Shown here: positions 44,490 to 52,287 of the stretch, one piece after another
Layout: the number at the start of each line of letters is the position of its first letter
How positions within the stretch are numbered: position 1 is the first letter of the stretch
Origin: Clostridium cuniculi
GTDB lineage: Bacteria; Bacillota; Clostridia; Clostridiales; Clostridiaceae
Reading direction: 5' to 3'
Assembly (NCBI RefSeq): GCF_004353185.1
Contig: NZ_SMUS01000003.1
Coordinates: 62,001 to 126,000 of the forward strand
DNA length: 64,000 nt
The notes under the pieces: model-generated
What the model saw: the letters and a program-made list of their open reading frames with translations, nothing else
The model's database searches: none
Told to the model about the DNA's origin: nothing
Program-made: the position numbers and the translations under genes

Positions 44490-44912
44490 ATGGATTTTGA
44501 TAAAAATTGTTTTTATTGCTCAAAGAGTAAAGAACTTGATGATTTAATGATTAAAATATGTGATTTAGAGGTATCAACAGTATATTTATTTAAAGAACAA
44601 ACTTATAAAGGAAGATGTAATGTAGCTTTCAAGGGACATAAAAGTGAAATTACAGATTTAACTGAAGAAGAAGCAACAGCATTTATGAATGATGTCAGAA
44701 AAGTTGCGAAAGCAATTCAAAAAGCTTTTAAGCCAGATAAAATAAATTATGGAGCATTTGCAGATACAATGAAACATCTTCATTTTCATGTAGTTCCTAA
44801 GTATGTAGATGGACCTGCTTGGGGAAAAATGTTTGAAATGAATCCAGGTAAAGTATTATTAAGTGATGAAGAATACAATGAATTAATAACTAAGATAAAA
44901 GGATGCTTCTAG
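44490..44912 (+). CDS. HIT-family nucleotide hydrolase
   Basis: The 140-residue protein carries the histidine triad HLHFHVVP near residue 91, preceded by NYGAFADTMK. The N-terminal CFYC may bind zinc. Such proteins cleave diadenosine polyphosphates or nucleoside-phosphoramidates in the cytosol. TTAGGAGG precedes the ATG. It is monocistronic. Confidence 0.9.
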   Translation: MDFDKNCFYCSKSKELDDLMIKICDLEVSTVYLFKEQTYKGRCNVAFKGHKSEITDLTEEEATAFMNDVRKVAKAIQKAFKPDKINYGAFADTMKHLHFHVVPKYVDGPAWGKMFEMNPGKVLLSDEEYNELITKIKGCF

Positions 44913-44945
44913 TCAAAGTTTACGTAATTTTTGAATATATAATTT

Positions 44946-44984
44946 AATCCTCGGCAATACATAAATGTGTTGCCGAGGATTTTT
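44946..44984 (+). terminator. Terminator after the HIT gene
   Basis: AATCCTCGGCAA pairs with TTGCCGAGGATT around an A-rich loop, followed by TTTT. It is one of the most GC-rich stems in the window. Confidence 0.92.
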
Positions 44985-45141
44985 GTATTTTTCATTTAGA
45001 GATACTAAGTTAATTTTATTCGTATCGATTTTCTTTACCATTGAACTATAAAAAAAGGTTAAATGATATAATGGTTCTAATGTATAAATTATTAAACCAT
45101 TTAAAAGTACTTTTAATATATTTACAAAGGAGAAAGTAACT

Positions 45142-45963
45142 ATGAAAAATAAAATTAAACTTCATATACTAAATTGTGGTGAAGTTGGAGTTGATCCAGC
45201 AGTACCATTTAGAGATGTATCTAAAAATCCTATAGCATATACAGGCATAGGAAGAAGTAAAAAAATAAGAATATGGTTACCTGTTACAGCTTATTTAATA
45301 GAGCATCCAAAAGGCAATATATTAATAGATACTGGATGGCATACTGATGTTAGGAGTAACCCTATAAAACATTTATCAGCACCATTATATATGGCAAGTA
45401 AGCCTAAATTACCAGAAGGTAAAGCTATAAATGAGCAGCTAAAAAATCTTAATATAGAAACTAAAGATTTAGATTATGTATTTCTTACTCATATGGATTG
45501 TGATCATGCAAGTGGTCTTAAATTAGTGAAAGATGCTAAAAAAATAATGATTTCAGAAGAGGAATTTAAAGCAATAAATAAAGGAAATGTAAGATATGCT
45601 AAGAGATTTTGGAGTGGAGTAAATATAGAAAGTTTTAAAATGGAAGAATCTGAATATGGTCCATTTAATAGAGCATATGATGTTTATGGAGATGGAACAG
45701 TATTATTAATAGATGCAAAAGGACATACAAAAGGAAATATTGTAGTTATGGTAAAAAACAATAATAAATTTGCTTTAATTACGGGAGATTGTGGATATGC
45801 TAAGGATTCATGGGAAAGTTTAAGGATGCCAGGACCATTAGTTAATAAAGAAGATATGATTAAATCATTAGAGTGGATTAGGAATATGGTGCATAAAAAA
45901 GAGTGCGTAGGAGTGTTCGCCACTCATGATCCAGAAGTAAAGGAAAGTTTAATAACTTTATAA
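45142..45963 (+). CDS. Metallo-beta-lactamase-fold hydrolase (AHL-lactonase-like)
   Basis: The 273-residue protein has the MBL fold: NILIDTGWH, the metal motif THMDCDH (residues about 116-122), DAKGHTKGN and ITGDCGYA. The metal motif reads HxDxDH where most members have HxHxDH, so one metal ligand His is Asp. The overall order matches proteins annotated as N-acyl homoserine lactonase family, but the substrate is open. It is the first gene of a three-gene operon with arsR and a nitroreductase. Confidence 0.85.
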   Translation: MKNKIKLHILNCGEVGVDPAVPFRDVSKNPIAYTGIGRSKKIRIWLPVTAYLIEHPKGNILIDTGWHTDVRSNPIKHLSAPLYMASKPKLPEGKAINEQLKNLNIETKDLDYVFLTHMDCDHASGLKLVKDAKKIMISEEEFKAINKGNVRYAKRFWSGVNIESFKMEESEYGPFNRAYDVYGDGTVLLIDAKGHTKGNIVVMVKNNNKFALITGDCGYAKDSWESLRMPGPLVNKEDMIKSLEWIRNMVHKKECVGVFATHDPEVKESLITL

Positions 45964-45992
45964 AAAATGATATACAAAAAGGAGAATTTTAG

Positions 45993-46385
45993 ATGGAAAA
46001 ATGTTATGAAAGAAGACTTGAACTTGCTAAAGAATTAAAAGCTTGTAAAAAGGCTTTTATAGCTTTGGGTGATGAAACAAGGCAAAGAATTATAATAGTA
46101 TTACTTGAAAGCAAGGTGCATGGAATTCGAGTTGGTGAAATAACAGAGAAAACCCATCTTTCAAGACCAGCTGTATCACACCATTTAAGAATACTTAAAG
46201 AAGCTGGAATCATAAACATGTATAGAGAAGGTACAAAAAACTATTATTATGCAAGTGCTGATGAAACTGTATGGAAACAGTTGGCTAATTTAATGAATAG
46301 AATAAATGAAATAATTGATGAAATGTCAGAAAAAGAATGTTCTAAAAGTGAGATAGAAATAGAATCTAATAAAGATTTTATATAA
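45993..46385 (+). CDS. ArsR-family transcriptional regulator
   Basis: The 130-residue protein has the ArsR winged helix: ALGDETRQRIIIVLLES, VGEITEKTHLSRPAVSHHLRILKEAG and the wing YREGTKNYYYA. It lacks the ELCVCDL metal motif of ArsR/SmtB, so it probably does not sense arsenic. It sits 29 bases after the MBL hydrolase gene and 27 bases before the nitroreductase and likely controls the operon. Confidence 0.9.
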   Translation: MEKCYERRLELAKELKACKKAFIALGDETRQRIIIVLLESKVHGIRVGEITEKTHLSRPAVSHHLRILKEAGIINMYREGTKNYYYASADETVWKQLANLMNRINEIIDEMSEKECSKSEIEIESNKDFI

Positions 46386-46412
46386 AGAATATAAATAGTG
46401 GAGGAATTAAAA

Positions 46413-47081
46413 ATGGGAATTTTTGAAGTAATGGAAAAGCGTCATTCTGTTCGTAGATATACTGATAAAAAAATTGATGAAAACACAAAAAATGAATTAT
46501 TAAAAGTTATTAAAGAATGTAACAGTGAGAGTGGATTAAATATTCAATTATGTACAGAAGAACCTAAGGCTTTTGACAGTTTTATGGCTCACTATGGAAA
46601 ATTTAATAATGTAAAAAATTATATTGCTATAGTAGGTAAGAAGAGTGATGATTTTCAAGAAAAGTGTGGATATTATGGTGAGAAGGTAGTTCTAAAAGCA
46701 GCAGAATTAGGATTAAATACATGTTGGGTAGCACTTACTTTTAGTAAAGGCAATACTGTTTGTAAAATTGAAAAAGGAGAAAAACTATGCTGTGTAATAG
46801 CATTAGGTTATGGAGAAACTCAAGGGGTTGCCCACAAGAGTAAATCTATAGAGGAGCTTTCTAAAGTAGATGGAGTAATGCCAGATTGGTTTAAAAAAGG
46901 TATGGAGGCAGCATGTTTAGCACCTACAGCTATGAATCAACAAAAGTTTTTAATTACTTTAGAAGGAAATGAAGTAAGAGCTAAAGCATTAACAGCATTT
47001 TATAGCAAGTTAGATTTAGGAATTGTTAAGTATCATTTTGAGTTAGGTGCAGGTAAAGAAAATTTTAAATGGGTTAAGTAG
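46413..47081 (+). CDS. Nitroreductase-family flavoprotein
   Basis: The 222-residue protein starts with the FMN-binding pattern GIFEVMEKRHSVRRYTDKKID. It has a second helix AACLAPTAMNQQKF of the FMN pocket in the C-terminal half, as in the putative TM-nitroreductase group. It likely reduces quinones or nitro compounds. I start at the ATG at 46413, which follows GGAGG; an upstream in-frame GTG overlaps that site. It closes the MBL/arsR operon. Confidence 0.88.
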   Translation: MGIFEVMEKRHSVRRYTDKKIDENTKNELLKVIKECNSESGLNIQLCTEEPKAFDSFMAHYGKFNNVKNYIAIVGKKSDDFQEKCGYYGEKVVLKAAELGLNTCWVALTFSKGNTVCKIEKGEKLCCVIALGYGETQGVAHKSKSIEELSKVDGVMPDWFKKGMEAACLAPTAMNQQKFLITLEGNEVRAKALTAFYSKLDLGIVKYHFELGAGKENFKWVK

Positions 47082-47104
47082 ATAATTAAAGTAAAAGTTT
47101 GTTT

Positions 47105-47137
47105 AGAGGACTAATTAAAATTAGTTCTCTTTTTTTA
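47105..47137 (+). terminator. Terminator after the nitroreductase gene
   Basis: AGAGGACTAATT pairs with AATTAGTTCTCT and is followed by seven T residues. Confidence 0.9.
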
Positions 47138-47262
47138 TGAAGTTTTCTGATTTAAATCAGTATTAATCAAAGATAATAAAGAAGTGAAAAACTTACAATA
47201 TATCCCAAATGATAAAGATGATGTATAATAAGAGTATAGTAAGTAAATTAGGGGGAGAAAAA

Positions 47263-48525
47263 ATGATTAAAAGATATATAAATGCTTTTAAAAATAAACC
47301 TGTAATAACTGCATTAAGTAGTAGTATTGTTATTGGCTATGGTATTTGTTTACTATATATTATTTTAATATCAAACAATCTTAGCTTATATGAAATTCTT
47401 CAAACTATGTTTTCTATATTGATGATTGGAATTTTAGTAGGTGGATTTTCAGTATTTCCAGTATTATTATCAATACTTAATTTAATATATTTATTTAACT
47501 TGAAAAAAGATGAAGAAATTAAAAGGGAAGAAATTAAAGTAGAAGTTACTACCATGGTAATAGGAAGCTGTTTTATGTTTATATATTTAGCTAGTGGATT
47601 ACCCAATATAACATATAAAGATTGGGATGAAAGTATATTTCACTTTGAAATTCATACACCTATTGCAACAGAAATGATGTTAACCATATGTATCTTTATA
47701 TTAGTTGCTATATTAGGATACTTAGTATTAAGATTTACAAAAATAAATAAGCTACCACCTTTAGTTCTAGTATTATCAATGTCGGCTTTATATATTGGAA
47801 TAATTGTAGCTGGACTGTGGATATGTCAAGTATTTAAGATTAATACTTTAAATTTAATACTTATATTACTTCCACTGAACATTATAGTAATATTTATTAA
47901 AGTTATAAAAGATATAGTTATTAAATGGAATTCAGAATACAAGGATAAGGAAAGGGGTTTAAAGGATAATAAATTAATTAACTTATGTAATAAAATATTA
48001 AATAATGCACTAAACTGGCCATGGTTAGCACTTATTTTTATGGTGCCATTGCTTGGAATATTAATTGGAATATTAGTATTGTTTGGCCAAGCACCTGATA
48101 GTATAATAAAAGCATTTACTGAAACTGCAGAGTGGAATTTGTCTACAAAGATACCAGCTGAAAATCTTGAATATGATGGACATTATTTATGCACTGTGGC
48201 AGCAGGAGGTCATGAAGAAATTGTAAAACCAATAAGGCTTGGAAGAAGGGGTGGAAAGTATATTGTAGTAAACAGACAGTTATGTATTGCAAATGCCTTT
48301 GAGCAGATAATTGAGGAGAAAACTCCTAAGTTTCATTATGTAGTAAGAAGCTTTTATGATAAGTATGGATATCCAGTTGCAAAGCATATAAATTCTAAAT
48401 ATACAGCTGATTTTGTATACTTTTTAATGAAACCTCTTGAATGGATTTTTTTAATAGTAATTTATTTATTTGATAATAAACCGGAAAATCGTATAGCAAT
48501 TCAGTATTTATCTAAGAAAAAATAA
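47263..48525 (+). CDS. Polytopic membrane protein, DUF6688-like
   Basis: The 420-residue protein has about eight hydrophobic helices in residues 10-305. A conserved-looking soluble segment follows (YDGHYLCTVAAGGHEEIVKP, IRLGRRGGKYIVVNRQL), then a last helix. The HYLCTVAAGGH block is typical of the DUF6688 family; I am fairly but not fully sure. The ATG at 47263 follows GGGGGAG; earlier in-frame ATGs have no ribosome site. Its function is unknown. Confidence 0.75.
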   Translation: MIKRYINAFKNKPVITALSSSIVIGYGICLLYIILISNNLSLYEILQTMFSILMIGILVGGFSVFPVLLSILNLIYLFNLKKDEEIKREEIKVEVTTMVIGSCFMFIYLASGLPNITYKDWDESIFHFEIHTPIATEMMLTICIFILVAILGYLVLRFTKINKLPPLVLVLSMSALYIGIIVAGLWICQVFKINTLNLILILLPLNIIVIFIKVIKDIVIKWNSEYKDKERGLKDNKLINLCNKILNNALNWPWLALIFMVPLLGILIGILVLFGQAPDSIIKAFTETAEWNLSTKIPAENLEYDGHYLCTVAAGGHEEIVKPIRLGRRGGKYIVVNRQLCIANAFEQIIEEKTPKFHYVVRSFYDKYGYPVAKHINSKYTADFVYFLMKPLEWIFLIVIYLFDNKPENRIAIQYLSKKK

Positions 48526-48538
48526 TAAATTAAATAAA

Positions 48539-48575
48539 AGAGAGCTTCATAGATTTGAAGCTCTTAATCTTTTAA
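48539..48575. terminator. Terminator between the DUF6688-like and thioredoxin-like genes
   Basis: AGAGCTTCA pairs with TGAAGCTCT across a six-base loop; A and T runs lie on the two sides of convergent genes. Confidence 0.7.
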
Positions 48576-48603
48576 CATAAATAATAACTCATCAAGTTCT
48601 GAA

Positions 48604-48954
48604 TTATTTTATCATTTCTAAAATTTCATCTTCAGGAGTTGAAGAATCACAACGAACTTCAATTTCTCCATTCTTACGAACAATAAAACTAGGAACAGTT
48701 ACAATATTATATTTTTCTCTAAATGAATTAAGTTCATTATCAGAAAAATTATTGCTATCTACATAATAAATAGTTGTATTAATTTCACTAACTAATCCAC
48801 TAAGTTTTTTAGCAAATTTACGACAGTATGGGCATGTTTCTCTACCAATATATACAACAGTTAAATCTTCATTAGATAATAATTTATCTGCTTCCTCAGA
48901 AAGAATTTTTGTAAATAAGCTTACATCTTCTTTATAGCTATATTCTTCAGTCAT
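48604..48954 (-). CDS. Thioredoxin-fold protein with CPYC motif
   Basis: The 116-residue protein has the redox motif ETCPYCRKF (residues about 39-47), TIYYVDSNN and the cis-proline segment VTVPSFIVRKNGE. This is the layout of bacteriocin-transport accessory / thioredoxin-like proteins. There is no signal peptide, so it acts in the cytosol. AGGAGG precedes the ATG. Confidence 0.9.
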   Translation of the reverse strand: MTEEYSYKEDVSLFTKILSEEADKLLSNEDLTVVYIGRETCPYCRKFAKKLSGLVSEINTTIYYVDSNNFSDNELNSFREKYNIVTVPSFIVRKNGEIEVRCDSSTPEDEILEMIK

Positions 48955-49211
48955 TTTATTTCCTCCTATTATGTTTTTTAGAATAGTATATCAAAGCTGT
49001 ATAATTTCATCAAATTAAGCAATTATTTTTAAAAGTAAGATTGCTATATTGAAATTAATATTTCATAATAATAATTTAAAAATTATGAAAAGTAGATAGG
49101 TAAAAGATAAATGAAAAAGAAATTTGTTAAATTATATAGATTGAAGTTTATAGATTAAGATTATATAATTGTTAATGTTTAAAAGTAATATATGGTATAT
49201 GGAGGTATATG

Positions 49212-49967
49212 ATGATTACGTGTAAAAATTTATATGACAATAAAAATGTAGAAGTTATTTCTTCTAAGGGTGGAGTTAAGGTTCTTGAATATAAAAAGGA
49301 TTTAAGTGTTGATGCTGCAAGTGCAATTAATGCATACTTTGCTTCTGAAATGAATGTTAGAAAGAGACAGGTTTTAATTGAATTAAATGGGAATGCTTAT
49401 ACAATAAGTGCTGGAGCAATGCAATGGACAGCAGGAAATGTAAAAATGGCGGCTGATGTTAAAGGCATAGGAGATTTTTTTGGTAAAGCTATTTCATCAA
49501 AAGTAACAAAGGAATCTGCAATTAAGCCTAAATATGAAGGAAGTGGATTATTAGTTTTAGAACCTACTTATAAACATATACTTCTTGAGGATGTTGCTGA
49601 TTGGAATGGCTTAGTGCTTGATGATGGGCTTTTCCTTGCTTGTGAGTCTAAAATTAAGCAGAAAGTAGTAGCAAGAACTAATATTTCTTCAGCAATGCTT
49701 GGAAATGAAGGACTATTTAATTTATGTCTTGAAGGACAGGGGGTAGCTGTATTAGAAAGTCCTGTTCCAAGAGATGAACTTATAGAAATTAATTTAGAAA
49801 ATGATGAAGTTAGAATTGATGGTAATTTTGCTATTGCATGGTCTAAATCTTTAGATTTTAGAGTTGAGAAATCTAGTAAAAGTTTAGTGGGATCAGCTGT
49901 TTCAGGAGAAGGGTTTGTTAATGTATATCGTGGAACAGGAAAAATTCTTATGGCACCTATAGCTTAA
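49212..49967 (+). CDS. AIM24-family protein
   Basis: The 251-residue protein is built of beta strands with the AIM24 pattern: GNAYTISAGAMQWTAGNVKM, GSGLLVLEPTYKHILL, LFNLCLEGQGVAVLESPVPRDEL and GFVNVYRGTGKILMAP. The bacterial function is unknown; the yeast member acts in mitochondria. Two adjacent ATGs follow GGAGG, and the second (49212) has the better spacing. Confidence 0.85.
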   Translation: MITCKNLYDNKNVEVISSKGGVKVLEYKKDLSVDAASAINAYFASEMNVRKRQVLIELNGNAYTISAGAMQWTAGNVKMAADVKGIGDFFGKAISSKVTKESAIKPKYEGSGLLVLEPTYKHILLEDVADWNGLVLDDGLFLACESKIKQKVVARTNISSAMLGNEGLFNLCLEGQGVAVLESPVPRDELIEINLENDEVRIDGNFAIAWSKSLDFRVEKSSKSLVGSAVSGEGFVNVYRGTGKILMAPIA

Positions 49968-50006
49968 TAGATATATTATAAGAAAGTATTACTTTAGAGA
50001 GTGTTT

Positions 50007-50037
50007 GGAGAACTAATTAAAATTAGTTCTCCTTTTT
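50007..50037 (+). terminator. Terminator after the AIM24 gene
   Basis: GGAGAACTAATT pairs with AATTAGTTCTCC and is followed by five T residues. The core is shared with the terminators at 47105 and 28784. Confidence 0.9.
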
Positions 50038-50054
50038 GATATATAAAGATAAAT

Positions 50055-50079
50055 AATATAACCAAGGAGAAGGTTTTTA
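50055..50079 (+). repeat. Left copy of a 25-bp direct repeat (menA leader duplicate)
   Basis: Starts AATATAACC and ends GGTTTTTA, with a full ribosome site (CAAGGAGAAGG) inside. It is identical to the 25 bases directly before the UbiA-type start at 51011, but no gene begins after this copy. Confidence 0.85.
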
Positions 50080-50227
50080 TTTCTCTCAGTATTACTTTTT
50101 TAGTAAATATGAAGGGGAAAAAATGAGGCACTTTATGATGATATTAAGTAATAATCAAATACTAATAAAATCAGTAACATAATTATAAATACGGAATATA
50201 TTATATTAAGTAAGGGGGGATTTTAAT

Positions 50228-50764
50228 ATGGGAAATGATTTTAATTATAAAGAACCAGAATATAAATCATTAATATTCAACGCTGGAAACATGAATGATG
50301 CTAATACAACTGGATCTGATACTGAACAACTTGGAGATTCAGGGATTTTTATATTAGGATGGCTTATGCCTCAAGGTGATACAGATGAGTATTCATTAAC
50401 TTTTAGTGTTCCAAGAGATGCTAAAAAGGGATGCAGAAATGCTAAAGTATTTGTGCATTTAATAAGTGATAATTCAAGTACACCAACTGGAAGTAGATTT
50501 TCAATTAGATTTTCATCATTATTTACTAAGGTTAATGGAGTAATAGATATAGATGATTTAAAAATTGTTAATAGAAACAATATTCCAGTTCAAAATTCAC
50601 CAGGTAATCAACAATATAATCATTATGTTCTAGAGTTCAAATTAGATGATTTTATTAGAGCAGAAGATTTTGCATTATTGAGTATTGCTCGTATTCCAAC
50701 TACTGATGATTTTGCAGGTCCAGTAGCTATAACTAGTATAGAATTTAGATATTTAGCTTATTAA
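50228..50764 (+). CDS. Uncharacterised beta-rich protein (178 residues)
   Basis: I do not recognise this protein. It is Asn/Asp-rich and appears to be a single beta sandwich (YSLTFSVPRDAKKG, NAKVFVHLISD, SRFSIRFSSLF, HYVLEFKLDDF, VAITSIEFRYLAY). It has no signal peptide and one Cys. The shape recalls small jelly-roll or structural-surface proteins, but this is not evidence. GGGGGG precedes the ATG. It lies between the two copies of a 25-bp direct repeat and may be part of an inserted segment. Confidence 0.7.
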   Translation: MGNDFNYKEPEYKSLIFNAGNMNDANTTGSDTEQLGDSGIFILGWLMPQGDTDEYSLTFSVPRDAKKGCRNAKVFVHLISDNSSTPTGSRFSIRFSSLFTKVNGVIDIDDLKIVNRNNIPVQNSPGNQQYNHYVLEFKLDDFIRAEDFALLSIARIPTTDDFAGPVAITSIEFRYLAY

Positions 50765-50865
50765 TTATACAAAGTATTATTGGATTTAAATAGATTGATT
50801 GAAGAATAATTCTATATAAATGTTTAATCGTGAGTATAATTCTTACGCTTTACTATCACTATGAA

Positions 50866-50896
50866 ACTCACGAAAATTATAATTTTCGTGGGTATA
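50866..50896 (+). terminator. Terminator after the beta-rich protein gene
   Basis: CACGAAAATT pairs with AATTTTCGTG at 50869-50890 with almost no loop, followed by a T-rich tail. Confidence 0.65.
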
Positions 50897-50985
50897 TTTT
50901 ATTTTATAAAAAATGATTAAGATAAAATAATAGGATAATGAATGGTAAAAAAAGCCTTATATGTGATATAATTTTATAGGTAAAA

Positions 50986-51010
50986 AATATAACCAAGGAG
51001 AAGGTTTTTA
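50986..51010 (+). repeat. Right copy of the 25-bp direct repeat (menA leader)
   Basis: Identical to 50055-50079. Here it provides the ribosome site (AAGGAGAAGG) of the UbiA-type gene that starts at the next base. Confidence 0.85.
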
Positions 51011-51955
51011 ATGGGGATAATAAGTTTTTTAAAATTAGTAGAAATTCAAACAAAAGTAGCTAGCGTTATTCCATACATAGTAGGAACAGCTTTTGCCTTA
51101 TACAAATTTGATAATTTTAATACAAAAAATGCTATATTACTTTTTTTATCAATGATAATTTTTGATATGACTGTAACAGCAATAAATAATTATGTTGATT
51201 ATATTAAAGCTATAAAAAAAGAGGGATTTGGATATGAAGAACATAATGCTATAACAAAATATGGACTTAAACCTAAAACTGTTTTAGGAATTATTATAGG
51301 TATGCTAATATTATCAGCATCATTAGGAATAATATTATTTTTAAATACAAATATAATAATTTTACTAGTAGGATTAGTATGTTTTACAATAGGAATCTTT
51401 TATTCTTTTGGACCTATTCCAATTTCAAGAACTCCTTTTGGTGAGATTTTCTCAGGAGTGACAATGGGATTTTTTATAACTTTTTTAGCAGTATATATAC
51501 ATATATTTGATAAAGAAATATTAAATATATCTATATTAGAAGGTAATTTAAAATTAATCATTAACTTAAAGGTTATTATGTCTATATTTATAATAAGTAT
51601 TCCATTAATTGTTGGCATAGCAAATATAATGTTAGCTAATAATATTTGTGATATTGAAGATGATTTTATAAATAGGAGATTTACTTTACCAATATACATA
51701 GGAAAAGAAAATGCCTTAAATATCTTTAAATATTTATATTACATAGGGTTTGTTGGAATAATTATAGGAGTTATTTTAAAAGTTTTACCTATAATATCTT
51801 TATTAGTATTATTAGTATTTATTCCAATTAATAAAAATATAAAATTATTTTATACAGTGCAATCAAAGAAGGATACTTTTGTATTAGCAGTTAAAAATTT
51901 TGTTTTATTAAATGTAACATATATTTTTACAATTATTTTAGGAATATTATTTTAG
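51011..51955 (+). CDS. menA: UbiA-type prenyltransferase, MenA-like
   Basis: The 314-residue protein has eight to nine helices. The two Asp-rich motifs of the UbiA superfamily are NNYVDY (residues about 59-64) and NNICDIEDD (about 213-221), which bind prenyl diphosphate through magnesium. YSFGPIPISRTPFGE matches MenA (dihydroxynaphthoate polyprenyltransferase). No other menaquinone gene is in the window, so another aromatic acceptor is possible. Its final codons run into a 14-bp tandem repeat. Confidence 0.78.
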   Translation: MGIISFLKLVEIQTKVASVIPYIVGTAFALYKFDNFNTKNAILLFLSMIIFDMTVTAINNYVDYIKAIKKEGFGYEEHNAITKYGLKPKTVLGIIIGMLILSASLGIILFLNTNIIILLVGLVCFTIGIFYSFGPIPISRTPFGEIFSGVTMGFFITFLAVYIHIFDKEILNISILEGNLKLIINLKVIMSIFIISIPLIVGIANIMLANNICDIEDDFINRRFTLPIYIGKENALNIFKYLYYIGFVGIIIGVILKVLPIISLLVLLVFIPINKNIKLFYTVQSKKDTFVLAVKNFVLLNVTYIFTIILGILF

Positions 51956-51996
51956 GAATATTATTTTAGGAATATTATTTTAGGAATATTATTTTA
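51941..51996 (+). repeat. Four perfect tandem copies of a 14-bp unit
   Basis: GGAATATTATTTTA is repeated four times without a mismatch. The first copy encodes the last residues (GILF) and its junction supplies the TAG stop of the menA-like gene. Because every copy gives the same stop, a change in copy number would not alter the protein. Confidence 0.95.
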
Positions 51997-52002
51997 GTTA
52001 TG

Positions 52003-52036
52003 GACAGCCTCTTGTTATAAACAAGGGGTTGTTTTA
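52003..52036 (+). terminator. Terminator after the menA-like gene
   Basis: CAGCCTCTTGT pairs with ACAAGGGGTTG (with G-U pairs), followed by TTTT. Confidence 0.7.
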
Positions 52037-52051
52037 AATTTATATTTTAAG

Positions 52052-52110
52052 TAGCGACTATGTCAAAGAAGACAAAAAATTAATATCCTAGAATAAGTAA
52101 AAGAAAAAAC
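52052..52110 (+). pseudogene. Decayed copy of the primase gene start
   Basis: These 59 bases align with 56938-56996, the ribosome site and first eleven codons of the CHC2 gene. They share GACTATG, CAAAG-AGAC and AATATC...GAA-AAGTAAAAGAAA, with scattered differences and one extra base. The start codon has become ATT and a TAA appears in frame. It is the edge of a lost second copy of the replication module. Confidence 0.75.
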
Positions 52111-52287
52111 ATTTATTTATAATTATTTAAATAAGTTATAAAGCATATAAAAATAGATAGTTTTATATTAACTATAATAAAGGAAAATGTGAAATTATTG
52201 TCGATAAAGAAAAAATATTGATTTAAAACAGTGTGATAAGTTATACTAAATAAGGAAAATTTTAAAAATAAATATATATTATAGGAA

